Assembly: GCA_018609925.1 (NCBI GenBank)
Contig: JAHEOG010000032.1
Location: 1-16,176 of the forward strand
Direction of reading: 5' to 3'
DNA: 16,176 bases
Origin: Gammaproteobacteria bacterium
Lineage (GTDB): Bacteria; Pseudomonadota; Gammaproteobacteria; Thiohalorhabdales; Thiohalorhabdaceae
Both the position numbers and the translations under genes were made by a program. The notes below the pieces were generated by a model. The model made no database searches. It saw nothing but the letters and a program-made list of their open reading frames with translations, and was not told the DNA's origin. Positions 7,845-14,347 of this stretch are shown in pieces (the stretch's first letter is position 1; the number at the start of each line of letters is the position of its first letter).

Positions 7845-8789
7845 CTAGGGCATCAGAGGCCGATCCGTCTGGATCCGCTGGACGGTGCCGTGGGCCCCGG
7901 TAATCACCATGGTGTCGGTGCTGACCAGATCGTCGTAGTCCCGGACTCCCTCCAGGACGTCGCTGTTGGTCAGGCCGGTGGCCACGAAGAGCACGTTGTC
8001 CCCCTTGATCAGGTCGTCCATGGTCAAGACCTGGCCGGGCTGGAGACCGAACTCGCGGATCCGTTCGTCCTCGCCGTCCTTCTGCGGGGCCATGGCCCCG
8101 AACATGTCCCCACCCACGGCCTTGGCCGCGCAGGCGGTGATCACCCCCTCCGGAGTGCCGCCGATGCCCATCAGGGCATCCACGGAGTCCCCCAGGGCCG
8201 CCATGACACCGCCGCTAACGTCGCCGTCGGGCGCCAGCCGGACGCGAGCCCCGGCCTCCTGGATCTGCTGGATCATGTCCTGGTGCCGAGGCTTGTCCAG
8301 GACGAAGATGCGCAGGTCCTCCAAGTGCTTATCCAGGGCACTGGCCAGGTCCCCGAGCTTGGACGCGAGCGGTGCCTCCGGGTCCAGCTCGCCCCGGGCC
8401 GCCGGCGGGACGACCAGCTTGTCCATGTAGAACCCGGGACCGGGCCGGAACATCTCGCCTTCGGGAGCGGCGGCCAAAACCGCAATGGCGCCGGGCATGC
8501 CTTTGGCCAGGAAGTTGGTGCCCTCCACCGGATCCACGGCGATGTCCACACTCGGGCCATCGCCGCTGCCTACCTGTTCCCCGTTGTAGAGCATGGGGGC
8601 CTCGTCCTTCTCCCCCTCGCCAATGACCACTTCCCCGCTCATGGGCACCGAGCCCATGGATTGGCGCATGGCCTCAACGGCCGATTGGTCGCCCTGCTTT
8701 TTGTCGCCCCGCCCGACCCAGTCCGATGCGGCGCGGGCCGCGGCTTCGGTAACCCGAACCAAGGGCATGGTCAGCTGTTCCATGGCCAT
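7845..8789 (-). CDS. glpX: Class II fructose-1,6-bisphosphatase (GlpX), possibly also SBPase
   Basis: Removes the 1-phosphate from fructose 1,6-bisphosphate, the irreversible gluconeogenic step. In cyanobacteria and some autotrophic bacteria the family also acts on sedoheptulose 1,7-bisphosphate. The 314-residue protein has the GlpX metal-site motifs: VIGEGEKDEAPML (E58, E60), the lithium-sensitive phosphatase core VDPVEGT (D86, E89, G90, T91), APDGDVSGG (187-194) and GGTPEG (E214, equal to E. coli E213). It is strongly acidic, about 50 D+E against 26 K+R by hand count. The ATG at 8789 has AGGTGA six bases upstream; an ATG two codons later is less well placed. It heads the run to tkt, gap, pgk, pyk and fba, which with rpe suggests sugar-phosphate regeneration in a CBB cycle. 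Bifunctionality is inference from context. Confidence 0.94.
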   Translation of the reverse strand: MAMEQLTMPLVRVTEAAARAASDWVGRGDKKQGDQSAVEAMRQSMGSVPMSGEVVIGEGEKDEAPMLYNGEQVGSGDGPSVDIAVDPVEGTNFLAKGMPGAIAVLAAAPEGEMFRPGPGFYMDKLVVPPAARGELDPEAPLASKLGDLASALDKHLEDLRIFVLDKPRHQDMIQQIQEAGARVRLAPDGDVSGGVMAALGDSVDALMGIGGTPEGVITACAAKAVGGDMFGAMAPQKDGEDERIREFGLQPGQVLTMDDLIKGDNVLFVATGLTNSDVLEGVRDYDDLVSTDTMVITGAHGTVQRIQTDRPLMP

Positions 8790-8975
8790 AGATGCTCACC
8801 TGTTTAGCTGCGAGGGAATCCGGTCTACCGGTATATAAGGCCGCCACCCGGCGACGGGGCCGGTCACCCCCTGGGACTCGCGCCGGACGGGTCGCCCAGG
8901 TACGGGCGGGCCCCGGAGCCTACGGTTCGGCGCAACGAGGACCAGCCCCGACGCATCCCGGCCGGGCCCAAGCGC
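8790..8975 (-). promoter_or_regulatory. Leader/promoter region of the glpX–tkt–gap–pgk–pyk–fba operon
   Basis: These 186 bases separate the phosphatase stop from the glpX start, with no credible gene. Close to glpX there is an AT-rich patch (8832-8838, minus strand TTATATA) in very GC-rich DNA, a plausible -10 area, but no -35 match at normal spacing. It overlaps the 8-bp palindrome TACCGGTA (8826-8833), and a second CCGGT lies at 8820-8824, a possible regulator site. I did not find an intrinsic terminator for the upstream unit, nor a clear LysR/CbbR-type site. Confidence 0.4.
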
Positions 8976-9815
8976 TCAGTCCTCCGGACCGCCGCCACCG
9001 TCGGGATCGGCCAGGTAGGGGGCCAGCTCCCGGCGAAGGGGCTCGTGGGCTACGGCGAGGACCGAGCGGCGCAGGATATCCCCGGCGAACAGAGACTCCC
9101 CCTCCAGGGTGGCCACATCGGCCCCGGCCTCGGCCGCGATCAAGGAACCGGCCGCAAAATCCCATAGATTCTGCCCCCCGTGGAGGTAAAAGTCCACCCG
9201 GCCACAGGCCAGCCAGCACCATTCGAGGACGCTGGCACCGAAGTTGCGCTGGCAGTGGAAGGGCTGCTCCCAGGCCAACCGCCGGGCTAGCTCCGGAGCC
9301 AGTCGCTTGAAGTCGATAACGGCCACGCTACGCCGGAGGTCGCGACGGGAATCCACCGAGATCGGGTGGCCGTTCAGCCAGGCCCCCTGGCCGCGAACGG
9401 CGGTGAACAGCTCGTCCCGTAGCGGATCCAGGACAGCACCAAGGACCGGTTTTCCGCCGCGGAGCAGGGCCAGCGAAACCCCGAATATGGGGACGCCGGC
9501 GGCGAAATTGCTGGTCCCGTCTAGGGGATCCAGACACCACAATCCGCTTTCCGCCCTGTCCAGCGCTCGGCGATGGTCTTCCGGGGCCATCTCCTCCCCG
9601 AGGAAGGCGGAGTCGGGGTAGGCCTGGGTAAGGCCCTCCCGGATCGCCGATTGAACCGCCGTGTCTACCTGCGTGATCAGACCACCGCCGGTCTTTTCGG
9701 AAGCCAGGGTCCTGCCCCGCCCCGCGAATTCCGGCAGGATGTGGACGGTGGCGGCCCCCCGGAGGAGATCCGCCACCTTCCGGACCATCGCGGGATCAGG
9801 CGCAGGGCCACCCAT
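8976..9815 (-). CDS. Inositol-monophosphatase-family phosphatase
   Basis: A Mg2+-dependent, lithium-sensitive-type sugar/inositol phosphatase of about the family length (279 residues). The metal-binding set is complete: GEEMAP (E74, E75), WCLDPLDGTSNF (D96, D99, G100, T101), GASVLEWCWLACGRVDFY (193-210) and LWDFAAG (D219). Family members include SuhB, CysQ, histidinol-phosphatase-type and fructose-bisphosphatase-like enzymes, and sequence alone does not settle the substrate. Sequence between the metal motifs does not look like CysQ to me, and location beside glpX only hints at sugar phosphates. It starts 30 bases after the redoxin stop, so the two are probably co-transcribed. The start at 9815 has AGGGG very close to the ATG, and M10 (9788) is the alternative. 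Confidence 0.9.
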   Translation of the reverse strand: MGGPAPDPAMVRKVADLLRGAATVHILPEFAGRGRTLASEKTGGGLITQVDTAVQSAIREGLTQAYPDSAFLGEEMAPEDHRRALDRAESGLWCLDPLDGTSNFAAGVPIFGVSLALLRGGKPVLGAVLDPLRDELFTAVRGQGAWLNGHPISVDSRRDLRRSVAVIDFKRLAPELARRLAWEQPFHCQRNFGASVLEWCWLACGRVDFYLHGGQNLWDFAAGSLIAAEAGADVATLEGESLFAGDILRRSVLAVAHEPLRRELAPYLADPDGGGGPED

Positions 9816-9845
9816 GCCCCTGGATTCCCGTGGCCGAAGGCCGGC

Positions 9846-10403
9846 TCAACTGGCCTCCTTCCATTTGATGGAACAGCCCATGGAAGGGATCTGATCCTCG
9901 GGGCCCTGCCCGGTCTCGGCCACCTGCTTCATGGCCTCGAAGAGCTCGCGCTTGGCGTTGGGTACCGGCTCCTTCCGGCTCTCATCGAGCCGACCCCGGT
10001 ATTGCAGGAAGCCATCGGCGTTGAACCCGAAGAAATCCGGGGTGCATACAGCCCCGAAGCGCTGGGCTACCTCTTGGGTCTCGTCGAAGAGGTAGGGCAT
10101 GGGATACCCCTTCTCCTCGGCCCGCGCCTTCAGGTTCTCGAAGGAGTCCTCCTCGTGCTGGGACGGGTCATTGCTCATGATGGCCACCGTGCCCACGCCA
10201 TGCTCGGCGAGGTCACGAACATCCCGCAGGATGCGGTCCTCAATTGCCCGCACGTAGGGGCAGTGGTTGCACATGAAGATGACCAGCAGGCCATTGCTCC
10301 CGAACAAGTCATCGCGGGAGTAGGTCTGGCCATCCACTGCCGGGAGCTCGAAATCGGGGCACTGGAAGGTACGATCGACCAGGGGGGTCTCCGTCCGGAC
10401 CAT
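9846..10403 (-). CDS. Thioredoxin-fold redoxin with CNHCP motif
   Basis: A 185-residue AhpC/TSA-superfamily protein with a thioredoxin fold, probably cytoplasmic since no signal peptide is visible. Its features match a widespread family of 'thioredoxin family proteins': PDFELPAVDG (16-25), the strand LLVIFMCNHCPYV with the CxxC-type pair C45/C48, the middle GAVCTPDFFGF with a third cysteine, the YRGRLDES segment, and the closing SMGCSIKWK with a fourth cysteine. The usual peroxiredoxin PxxxTxxC motif is absent, so a thiol-disulfide or thioredoxin-like role is more likely; I know of no settled substrate. The start is supported by AGGAGG about 11 bases upstream. It leads a two-gene unit with the downstream phosphatase and is divergent from rsmE. 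Confidence 0.88.
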   Translation of the reverse strand: MVRTETPLVDRTFQCPDFELPAVDGQTYSRDDLFGSNGLLVIFMCNHCPYVRAIEDRILRDVRDLAEHGVGTVAIMSNDPSQHEEDSFENLKARAEEKGYPMPYLFDETQEVAQRFGAVCTPDFFGFNADGFLQYRGRLDESRKEPVPNAKRELFEAMKQVAETGQGPEDQIPSMGCSIKWKEAS

Positions 10404-10602
10404 AACCGCGCTTACCTCCTCGTACCAATCGCTGGCCCCGTTCGGGCCTCCTGGGTTGGGCCTTTTCCGCCCGAAGGGAGCCGATTCGACCGCTGATTGG
10501 ACTGAACTGGCGAGCCCTCGACCAGGAACCGGGTCGGGGGCGGAATCTTGTTATTATGCCTGCCACATTTTAGACCCCAAAACGGGGGCCACCGGGATTC
10601 CC
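10404..10602. promoter_or_regulatory. Divergent promoter region between the redoxin gene and rsmE
   Basis: These 199 bases part the leftward redoxin–phosphatase unit from the rightward rsmE–gshB genes. The AT-rich spot around 10549-10565 can serve both strands: TGTTATTAT on the plus strand, and CATAAT on the minus strand with TTGGGG 16 bases upstream. The rest is GC-rich and holds no convincing gene. Confidence 0.5.
10549..10557 (+). promoter_or_regulatory. Candidate extended -10 promoter for rsmE
   Basis: TGT followed by TATTAT (10552-10557) fits an extended -10 element, with five of six bases matching TATAAT and the TG one base upstream. No -35 match is seen at 17-18 bases, which extended -10 promoters can do without. 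The rsmE ATG lies 45 bases downstream. Confidence 0.4.
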
Positions 10603-11331
10603 ATGCGCATACCCCGTATCTATCTGCCCGAGGCCACTCCGGGCCACCAGCTCGAGCTGCCTGCGGATGCAGCCCATCGGGTCCGGCAGGTGCTACGCCT
10701 GGAACCGGGCCATCCCTTGGTGGTTTTCGACGGTCACAACGGGGAATTCCCTGCCGAGCTTGCCGGAACGCCCAAGCGCCCGACCGCCATGCTCGGGAAC
10801 CGCCGGGAGGTGGACCGCGAATCCCCCCTGTGGACCGTCCTATGGGCGGGGCTGTCCAAGGGGGAGAAGCTCGACTGGACGGTCCAGAAGGCCACCGAGC
10901 TGGGGGTCTCCGAGATCCGCCCGGTACAGAGCGAGCGCAGTGTGCGCCGGCTCGATCCCGGCCGAGCGGCCAAGAACCATCAAAGGTGGCTGCGCATCGC
11001 CGCCTCGGCCTGCGAGCAGTGCGGACGCAACCGGCTGCCTCGGATCGAGGCGGTGGCGGAGCTGCGGCCCAACCTGGGGCAAGGGGTGGGCCCGGGCCTG
11101 GTACTCTCCGAAACCGGCGGGACGCCCCCGGAGCCCCCCGGCAACGGGCCCTTCCACCTACTGGTGGGCCCGGAAGGCGGCCTTTCCGAGGAGGAGCTGG
11201 CGGTCGCCGAGGGGGCAGGACTGGCACCGACGGCCCTGGGACCGCGAACCCTGCGCACCGAAACGGCCGCCCTCACCGCCCTGGCCTGGGCCCAGACCGT
11301 GGCAGGGGACCTGCCCTGCCCCTCCGGCTAG
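10603..11331 (+). CDS. rsmE: 16S rRNA (uracil-1498-N3)-methyltransferase RsmE
   Basis: Methylates N3 of U1498 in 16S rRNA, using S-adenosylmethionine, on the assembled 30S subunit. The 242-residue protein (E. coli 243) has an N-terminal PUA-like region opening MRIPRIYLPE and HRVRQVLRLEPGHPL, then the SPOUT methyltransferase domain: QKATELGVSEIRPVQSERS, the SAM-knot motif LLVGPEGGLSEEE, and the closing LGPRTLRTETAALTAL. The ATG at 10603 fits the family N-terminus; an earlier in-frame ATG at 10456 would add 49 residues covering the divergent promoter region, so I reject it. No strong ribosome binding site is visible. rsmE beside gshB is a common gammaproteobacterial order; 62 bases separate the two. 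Confidence 0.96.
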   Translation: MRIPRIYLPEATPGHQLELPADAAHRVRQVLRLEPGHPLVVFDGHNGEFPAELAGTPKRPTAMLGNRREVDRESPLWTVLWAGLSKGEKLDWTVQKATELGVSEIRPVQSERSVRRLDPGRAAKNHQRWLRIAASACEQCGRNRLPRIEAVAELRPNLGQGVGPGLVLSETGGTPPEPPGNGPFHLLVGPEGGLSEEELAVAEGAGLAPTALGPRTLRTETAALTALAWAQTVAGDLPCPSG

Positions 11332-11336
11332 CCGGA
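11323..11336. repeat. Fourteen-base perfect palindrome over the rsmE stop codon
   Basis: TCCGGCTAGCCGGA is a perfect palindrome centred on the TAG stop of rsmE (11329-11331). It has no loop and no T tract, so it is not an intrinsic terminator. It could be a protein site or a chance event in GC-rich DNA. Confidence 0.5.
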
Positions 11337-11378
11337 CCGGGCCTGCGCCCAGCGATCCGGGGCTTAGGCCACCGACTT

Positions 11379-11385
11379 AAGGAGG
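11379..11385 (+). promoter_or_regulatory. Strong ribosome binding site of gshB
   Basis: AAGGAGG, eight bases before the ATG at 11394. It fixes the gshB start; the same frame stays open far upstream through rsmE, where it is only a shadow. Confidence 0.85.
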
Positions 11386-11393
11386 CTTCCCCC

Positions 11394-12365
11394 ATGGCCG
11401 CTCGCATCGGGGTGCTGATGGATCCCATCGGGGACATCCACATCGGCAAGGACACCACCTTTGCCATGCTCCTGGAGGCCCAGCGCCGGGGCCACCAGAT
11501 CCAGTACATGGAGCCCGGGCACCTCTTTGCCCGCGGTGCGGTGCCGTGGGCCCGCATGTCCCCGCTGGAGGTCCGCCACGAACCGGGGCATCACTACAAC
11601 CTCGGCGAGGAGGAGCGCCGGGCGCTCCCCGAGCTGGATCTGGTCCTGATGCGCAAGGACCCCCCATTCGACATGGAATACATCTATCAGACCTACCTCC
11701 TGGAGCGGGCCCTTCCCTCCACCTTGGTGGTCAACCATCCCCAGGCCCTGCGTGACGCCAATGAGAAGATGTTCGGGGCCTGCTTCCCGGAGATCGCCCC
11801 ATCCACCCTGGTGGCCCGGGACCCCCGAGCCTTCCGGGACTTCCTCCGGGAAGAGGGGGCCATGGTCTGCAAGCCCCTGGATGCCATGGGGGGAAGCGGG
11901 ATCTTCCTGCTACGCGACGGCGACCCCAACTTCAATTCGGTGGTGGAGAGCCTGACCCATCGGGGCACCCGGTTCGCCATGGCCCAGCGCTACCTCCCCG
12001 AGGCCGCCGAGGGCGACAAGCGCATCCTGCTAATCGAAGGCGAGCCCATTCCCCATGGCCTGATGCGCGTCCCGGGCGGCGGGGATTTCCGGGGCAATAT
12101 CTCCGCCGGGGCCACCACCCACCTGGTGGAGCTCGACGACCGGGACCGGGAGATCTGCCGGGTCCTGGGCCCCGAGCTGCGGCGTCGCGGCCTCGTGTTC
12201 ACCGGGATCGACGTGATCGGGGGCCTCGTGACCGAGGTCAACGTCACCAGCCCCACCGGTGTCCAGGAGATGGATCACTACGCCGGGACCAATATCTGCG
12301 CCACCCTGTTCGATGCCCTGGAGCAACGGCTGGCGCAGGGCCCTCACTACCCCGGGCCCCAATGA
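11394..12365 (+). CDS. gshB: Glutathione synthetase
   Basis: Joins gamma-glutamylcysteine and glycine, with ATP, to make glutathione in the cytoplasm. The 323-residue protein (E. coli 315) has the N-terminal IGVLMDPIGDIHIGKDTTFAM, LMRKDPPFDMEYIY, VNHPQALRDANEKMF, then the ATP-grasp domain with VCKPLDAMGGSGIF, RFAMAQRYLPEAAEGDKR, GGDFRGNISAGA and the metal/ATP residues near GIDVIGGLVTEVNVTSPTG, all following E. coli GshB. The ATG has AAGGAGG eight bases upstream. The TGA stop overlaps the apbE ATG (ATGA). Glutathione production agrees with a proteobacterial host. Confidence 0.97.
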   Translation: MAARIGVLMDPIGDIHIGKDTTFAMLLEAQRRGHQIQYMEPGHLFARGAVPWARMSPLEVRHEPGHHYNLGEEERRALPELDLVLMRKDPPFDMEYIYQTYLLERALPSTLVVNHPQALRDANEKMFGACFPEIAPSTLVARDPRAFRDFLREEGAMVCKPLDAMGGSGIFLLRDGDPNFNSVVESLTHRGTRFAMAQRYLPEAAEGDKRILLIEGEPIPHGLMRVPGGGDFRGNISAGATTHLVELDDRDREICRVLGPELRRRGLVFTGIDVIGGLVTEVNVTSPTGVQEMDHYAGTNICATLFDALEQRLAQGPHYPGPQ

Positions 12366-13408
12366 TCCGGTTTTCGGCACCCCCGTCGGAAAAGGCCTAC
12401 CGGCTCGTCCTCCCGATCGTCGCCCTGGCCCTCGGGGCCTGCCAGGATCAAGTGGAGGTCCATAACGAGCGGGCCTTCGTCATGGGCACTCTGGTGGAGA
12501 TCTCCGCCACCGGGGTCGGAGCGGAGCCCTTCCGGGAGGCCGCCGGCGCGGCCTTCCTCGAGATGCGGTCCCTGCACGACGCCCTGACCCCCTTGGACGG
12601 CGAGAGCGAGCTGGTGCGCTTCAACGCCCGCGGCCACGGCCGGTGGGTGGCCTTGGAGGGACCCTTGACCGAGCTGGTCCCCCGGGCCCTATCGGTCCAG
12701 CGGGCCAGTGACAATGCCTTCAATCCCCATCTGGGCCGCCTCGTGGCGCTCTGGGGCTTCCGGGAGCCCCCCTTCCCCGGTCGGCCTCCTCCCGAGAAGG
12801 CCATCCGGGGCCTCCTGGAAGCGGGGGCAAGCCAACCGGCCCTCGCCCTGCGCCGCGAGGGATCCCTTGAGGGACGACTGGAGCACCCTGGCGCTACTCT
12901 GGACCTGGGCGGGATCGCCAAAGGCTTTGCCGTCGATCGGGCGGTGGCGGCCCTGCGGGAGCACGGGGTCGACAACGCCCTGGTCAACGCCGGCGGCGAC
13001 ATGCGCGCCCTGGGCCGCCGCGGCGAGCGCCCATGGCGGATCGGCATCCGCCACCCCCGTCGGGAGCACCACGTCATCGCCACAGTGGAGCTTCGTAACG
13101 GCGAGGCCATGGTGACCTCCGGCGACTACGAGCGCTTCTTCCGGGCGGAGGGGAAGCGCTTCCACCACCTGTTGGATCCAACCACGGGGCGCCCCGCTCG
13201 ACGGGCCCAACAGGCGAGCGTACTGGGTCCCCGGGCCACCGAGAGCGACGCCTGGAGCACCGCCCTGTTCAGCAAGGGATCCCAGGGCCTGGAGGCCTTG
13301 GGCCCGGGCCTGCCCGGGCTGGTTATCGATACCTCCGGAAAGGCCCACGCCAGTCCGACCATGCGGAGGCGCCTCCACTGGCGCTCCGAGGAGATCCTGG
13401 CACCGTGA
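12362..13408 (+). CDS. apbE: FAD:protein FMN transferase, ApbE-type lipoprotein
   Basis: Transfers FMN from FAD to a threonine or serine of extracytoplasmic target proteins, such as NqrB/NqrC or RnfG-like FMN-binding domains. The 348-residue protein starts with a signal peptide (basic K11, R14, hydrophobic 15-26) and lipobox LGAC, so C27 should be the lipidated residue of a periplasm-facing lipoprotein. Family motifs in order: FVMGTLVEI (39-47), DLGGIAKGFAVDRAV, NAGGDMRALG, MVTSGDYERFF, FHHLLDPTTGRPA and SDAWSTAL. The ATG overlaps the gshB stop (ATGA), and its own TGA overlaps the next GTG start. No protein with a clear S/T-G-A-T/S flavinylation site was seen in the window, so its target must be elsewhere or unusual. 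Confidence 0.95.
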   Translation: MIRFSAPPSEKAYRLVLPIVALALGACQDQVEVHNERAFVMGTLVEISATGVGAEPFREAAGAAFLEMRSLHDALTPLDGESELVRFNARGHGRWVALEGPLTELVPRALSVQRASDNAFNPHLGRLVALWGFREPPFPGRPPPEKAIRGLLEAGASQPALALRREGSLEGRLEHPGATLDLGGIAKGFAVDRAVAALREHGVDNALVNAGGDMRALGRRGERPWRIGIRHPRREHHVIATVELRNGEAMVTSGDYERFFRAEGKRFHHLLDPTTGRPARRAQQASVLGPRATESDAWSTALFSKGSQGLEALGPGLPGLVIDTSGKAHASPTMRRRLHWRSEEILAP

Positions 13409-13797
13409 AGGGGACTCTGACCTTCCTTGCCCGCGCCACCACCCCCGCGGACCGCCTCGTGCTGATCGCGGTTTGGGGGGGTATGATCCTACTGGGCATC
13501 CAGGCCTTCGCCCGGCCCCCAGGCGAGGAGGCGGTGGTCCGGGTCCGAGGGGAGGCTGTGAAGCGCCTCGCCCTGGACCGTCCACGCAAGGTGACCATCC
13601 GAGGCGCGCTCGGCCCCACCGAGCTCCAGATTCGGGATGGTGCCATTCGTTTCCGGCACGCCCCGTGCCAGCGCAAGCGCTGTCTGGGTCGGGGCTGGCT
13701 CGCCCAGGCCGGGGAGACCGCCGCCTGCGTACCCAACCGGGTGCTCGTCCGCGTCGGCGGCGAACAAGGTAAGCCCTGGCATGCGGTCAGCTACTGA
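13405..13797 (+). CDS. Membrane-anchored NusG domain II-containing protein
   Basis: A 130-residue protein with one hydrophobic segment (about 17-36) and a small beta-rich domain outside the membrane. The pattern C88-x4-C93, then GWLAQAGETAACVPNRVLVRV with C108, matches the NusG_II family that is often found beside ApbE and Gx/HepT-I genes; it is not the transcription factor NusG, as it has no NGN or KOW domain. The three cysteines could bind metal or form a redox pair, but I know of no demonstrated function. The GTG start (13405-13407) overlaps the apbE TGA as GTGA, a strong sign of translational coupling, and the next start lies inside its 3' end. Confidence 0.85.
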   Translation: MKGTLTFLARATTPADRLVLIAVWGGMILLGIQAFARPPGEEAVVRVRGEAVKRLALDRPRKVTIRGALGPTELQIRDGAIRFRHAPCQRKRCLGRGWLAQAGETAACVPNRVLVRVGGEQGKPWHAVSY

Positions 13798-14347
13798 GCT
13801 GCAGGGTCCTCCGGGCCTAACTGCGCTGCGGAGGGATCTCTACGTGGCCTGGCTTGCGGCATTCGCGGTGGCCATCCACCTCCTCGAGGCAGCTCTGCCA
13901 CCGATCCTCCCCGGCATCAAGCCGGGGCTGGCCAATGTCATCACCGTTGCCGCCTTGTGCCTGTGGGGGTGGCCGACCGCGGTCGCGGTGACCCTGCTGC
14001 GGATCCTGGTGGCCAGCATCCTCCTCGGGACCCTGCTGTCACCGGCGTTCTGGCTGTCCCTCGGCGGCGGGCTAGCCGCACTGGCGGCCATGGGGCTCAG
14101 CCAGGCCTTGCCGGGAAGGGGGCTCGGTCCGGTAGGGTATAGCGTAATCGCAGCGGTCGCTCACATCAGCGGGCAACTCCTGGTGGCTTACGGGCTGTTC
14201 GTTCACCATCCCGGGCTTTTCGCCCTCCTGCCGATCCTCGGAGTGGGGGCGGCGATCACCGGAACCTTCAACGGCTTGGCCGCGTTCCTGCTCGTTCGGG
14301 AATGGCGCAGGGAGGCCCCGTCTGAGCATGGACCGGCTGGCAATTAG
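13781..14347 (+). CDS. Gx/HepT-I-type integral membrane protein
   Basis: A hydrophobic protein of 188 residues from the ATG, with about five membrane segments (roughly 22-40, 48-66, 68-88, 92-110, 120-140 and 145-172 hold the candidates). The motif LPGIKPGLANVITV (43-56) is the hallmark of the Gx transporter family (HepT_I), often annotated as heptaprenyl diphosphate synthase component I. The fold resembles small substrate-binding membrane components, so a transporter for a cofactor or precursor is more likely than prenyl synthesis; this is inference. The ATG overlaps the previous gene by 17 bases and has only a weak AAGG upstream. A GTG at 13844 has GGAGGG eight bases before it, giving 167 residues, but it would cut into the first membrane segment. 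The stop overlaps the TonB gene by 20 bases. Confidence 0.82.
   Translation: MRSATELQGPPGLTALRRDLYVAWLAAFAVAIHLLEAALPPILPGIKPGLANVITVAALCLWGWPTAVAVTLLRILVASILLGTLLSPAFWLSLGGGLAALAAMGLSQALPGRGLGPVGYSVIAAVAHISGQLLVAYGLFVHHPGLFALLPILGVGAAITGTFNGLAAFLLVREWRREAPSEHGPAGN
13830..13835 (+). promoter_or_regulatory. Possible alternative ribosome binding site for the Gx gene
   Basis: GGAGGG eight bases before an in-frame GTG at 13844. It is a better Shine-Dalgarno match than the one before the ATG at 13781, leaving the start of this gene undecided. Confidence 0.4.

Noticed and set aside
7689..8807. Long plus-strand open frame (372 codons) opposite glpX
   Set aside because: Antisense shadow; glpX on the other strand has all family motifs and a good ribosome binding site.
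10456..10602. Upstream in-frame extension of rsmE by 49 codons
   Set aside because: RsmE homologues begin at MRIPRIYLPE; the extension runs through the divergent promoter region and lacks a ribosome binding site.
11301..11320. GGCAGGG/CCCTGCC hairpin near the rsmE 3' end as a terminator
   Set aside because: It lies inside the coding sequence and has no T tract after it, so it does not fit an intrinsic terminator.
10548..11393. Open frame running through rsmE into gshB as a possible fusion
   Set aside because: The upstream part is a shadow of rsmE in another frame; gshB has its own strong ribosome binding site and a family-matching start at 11394.
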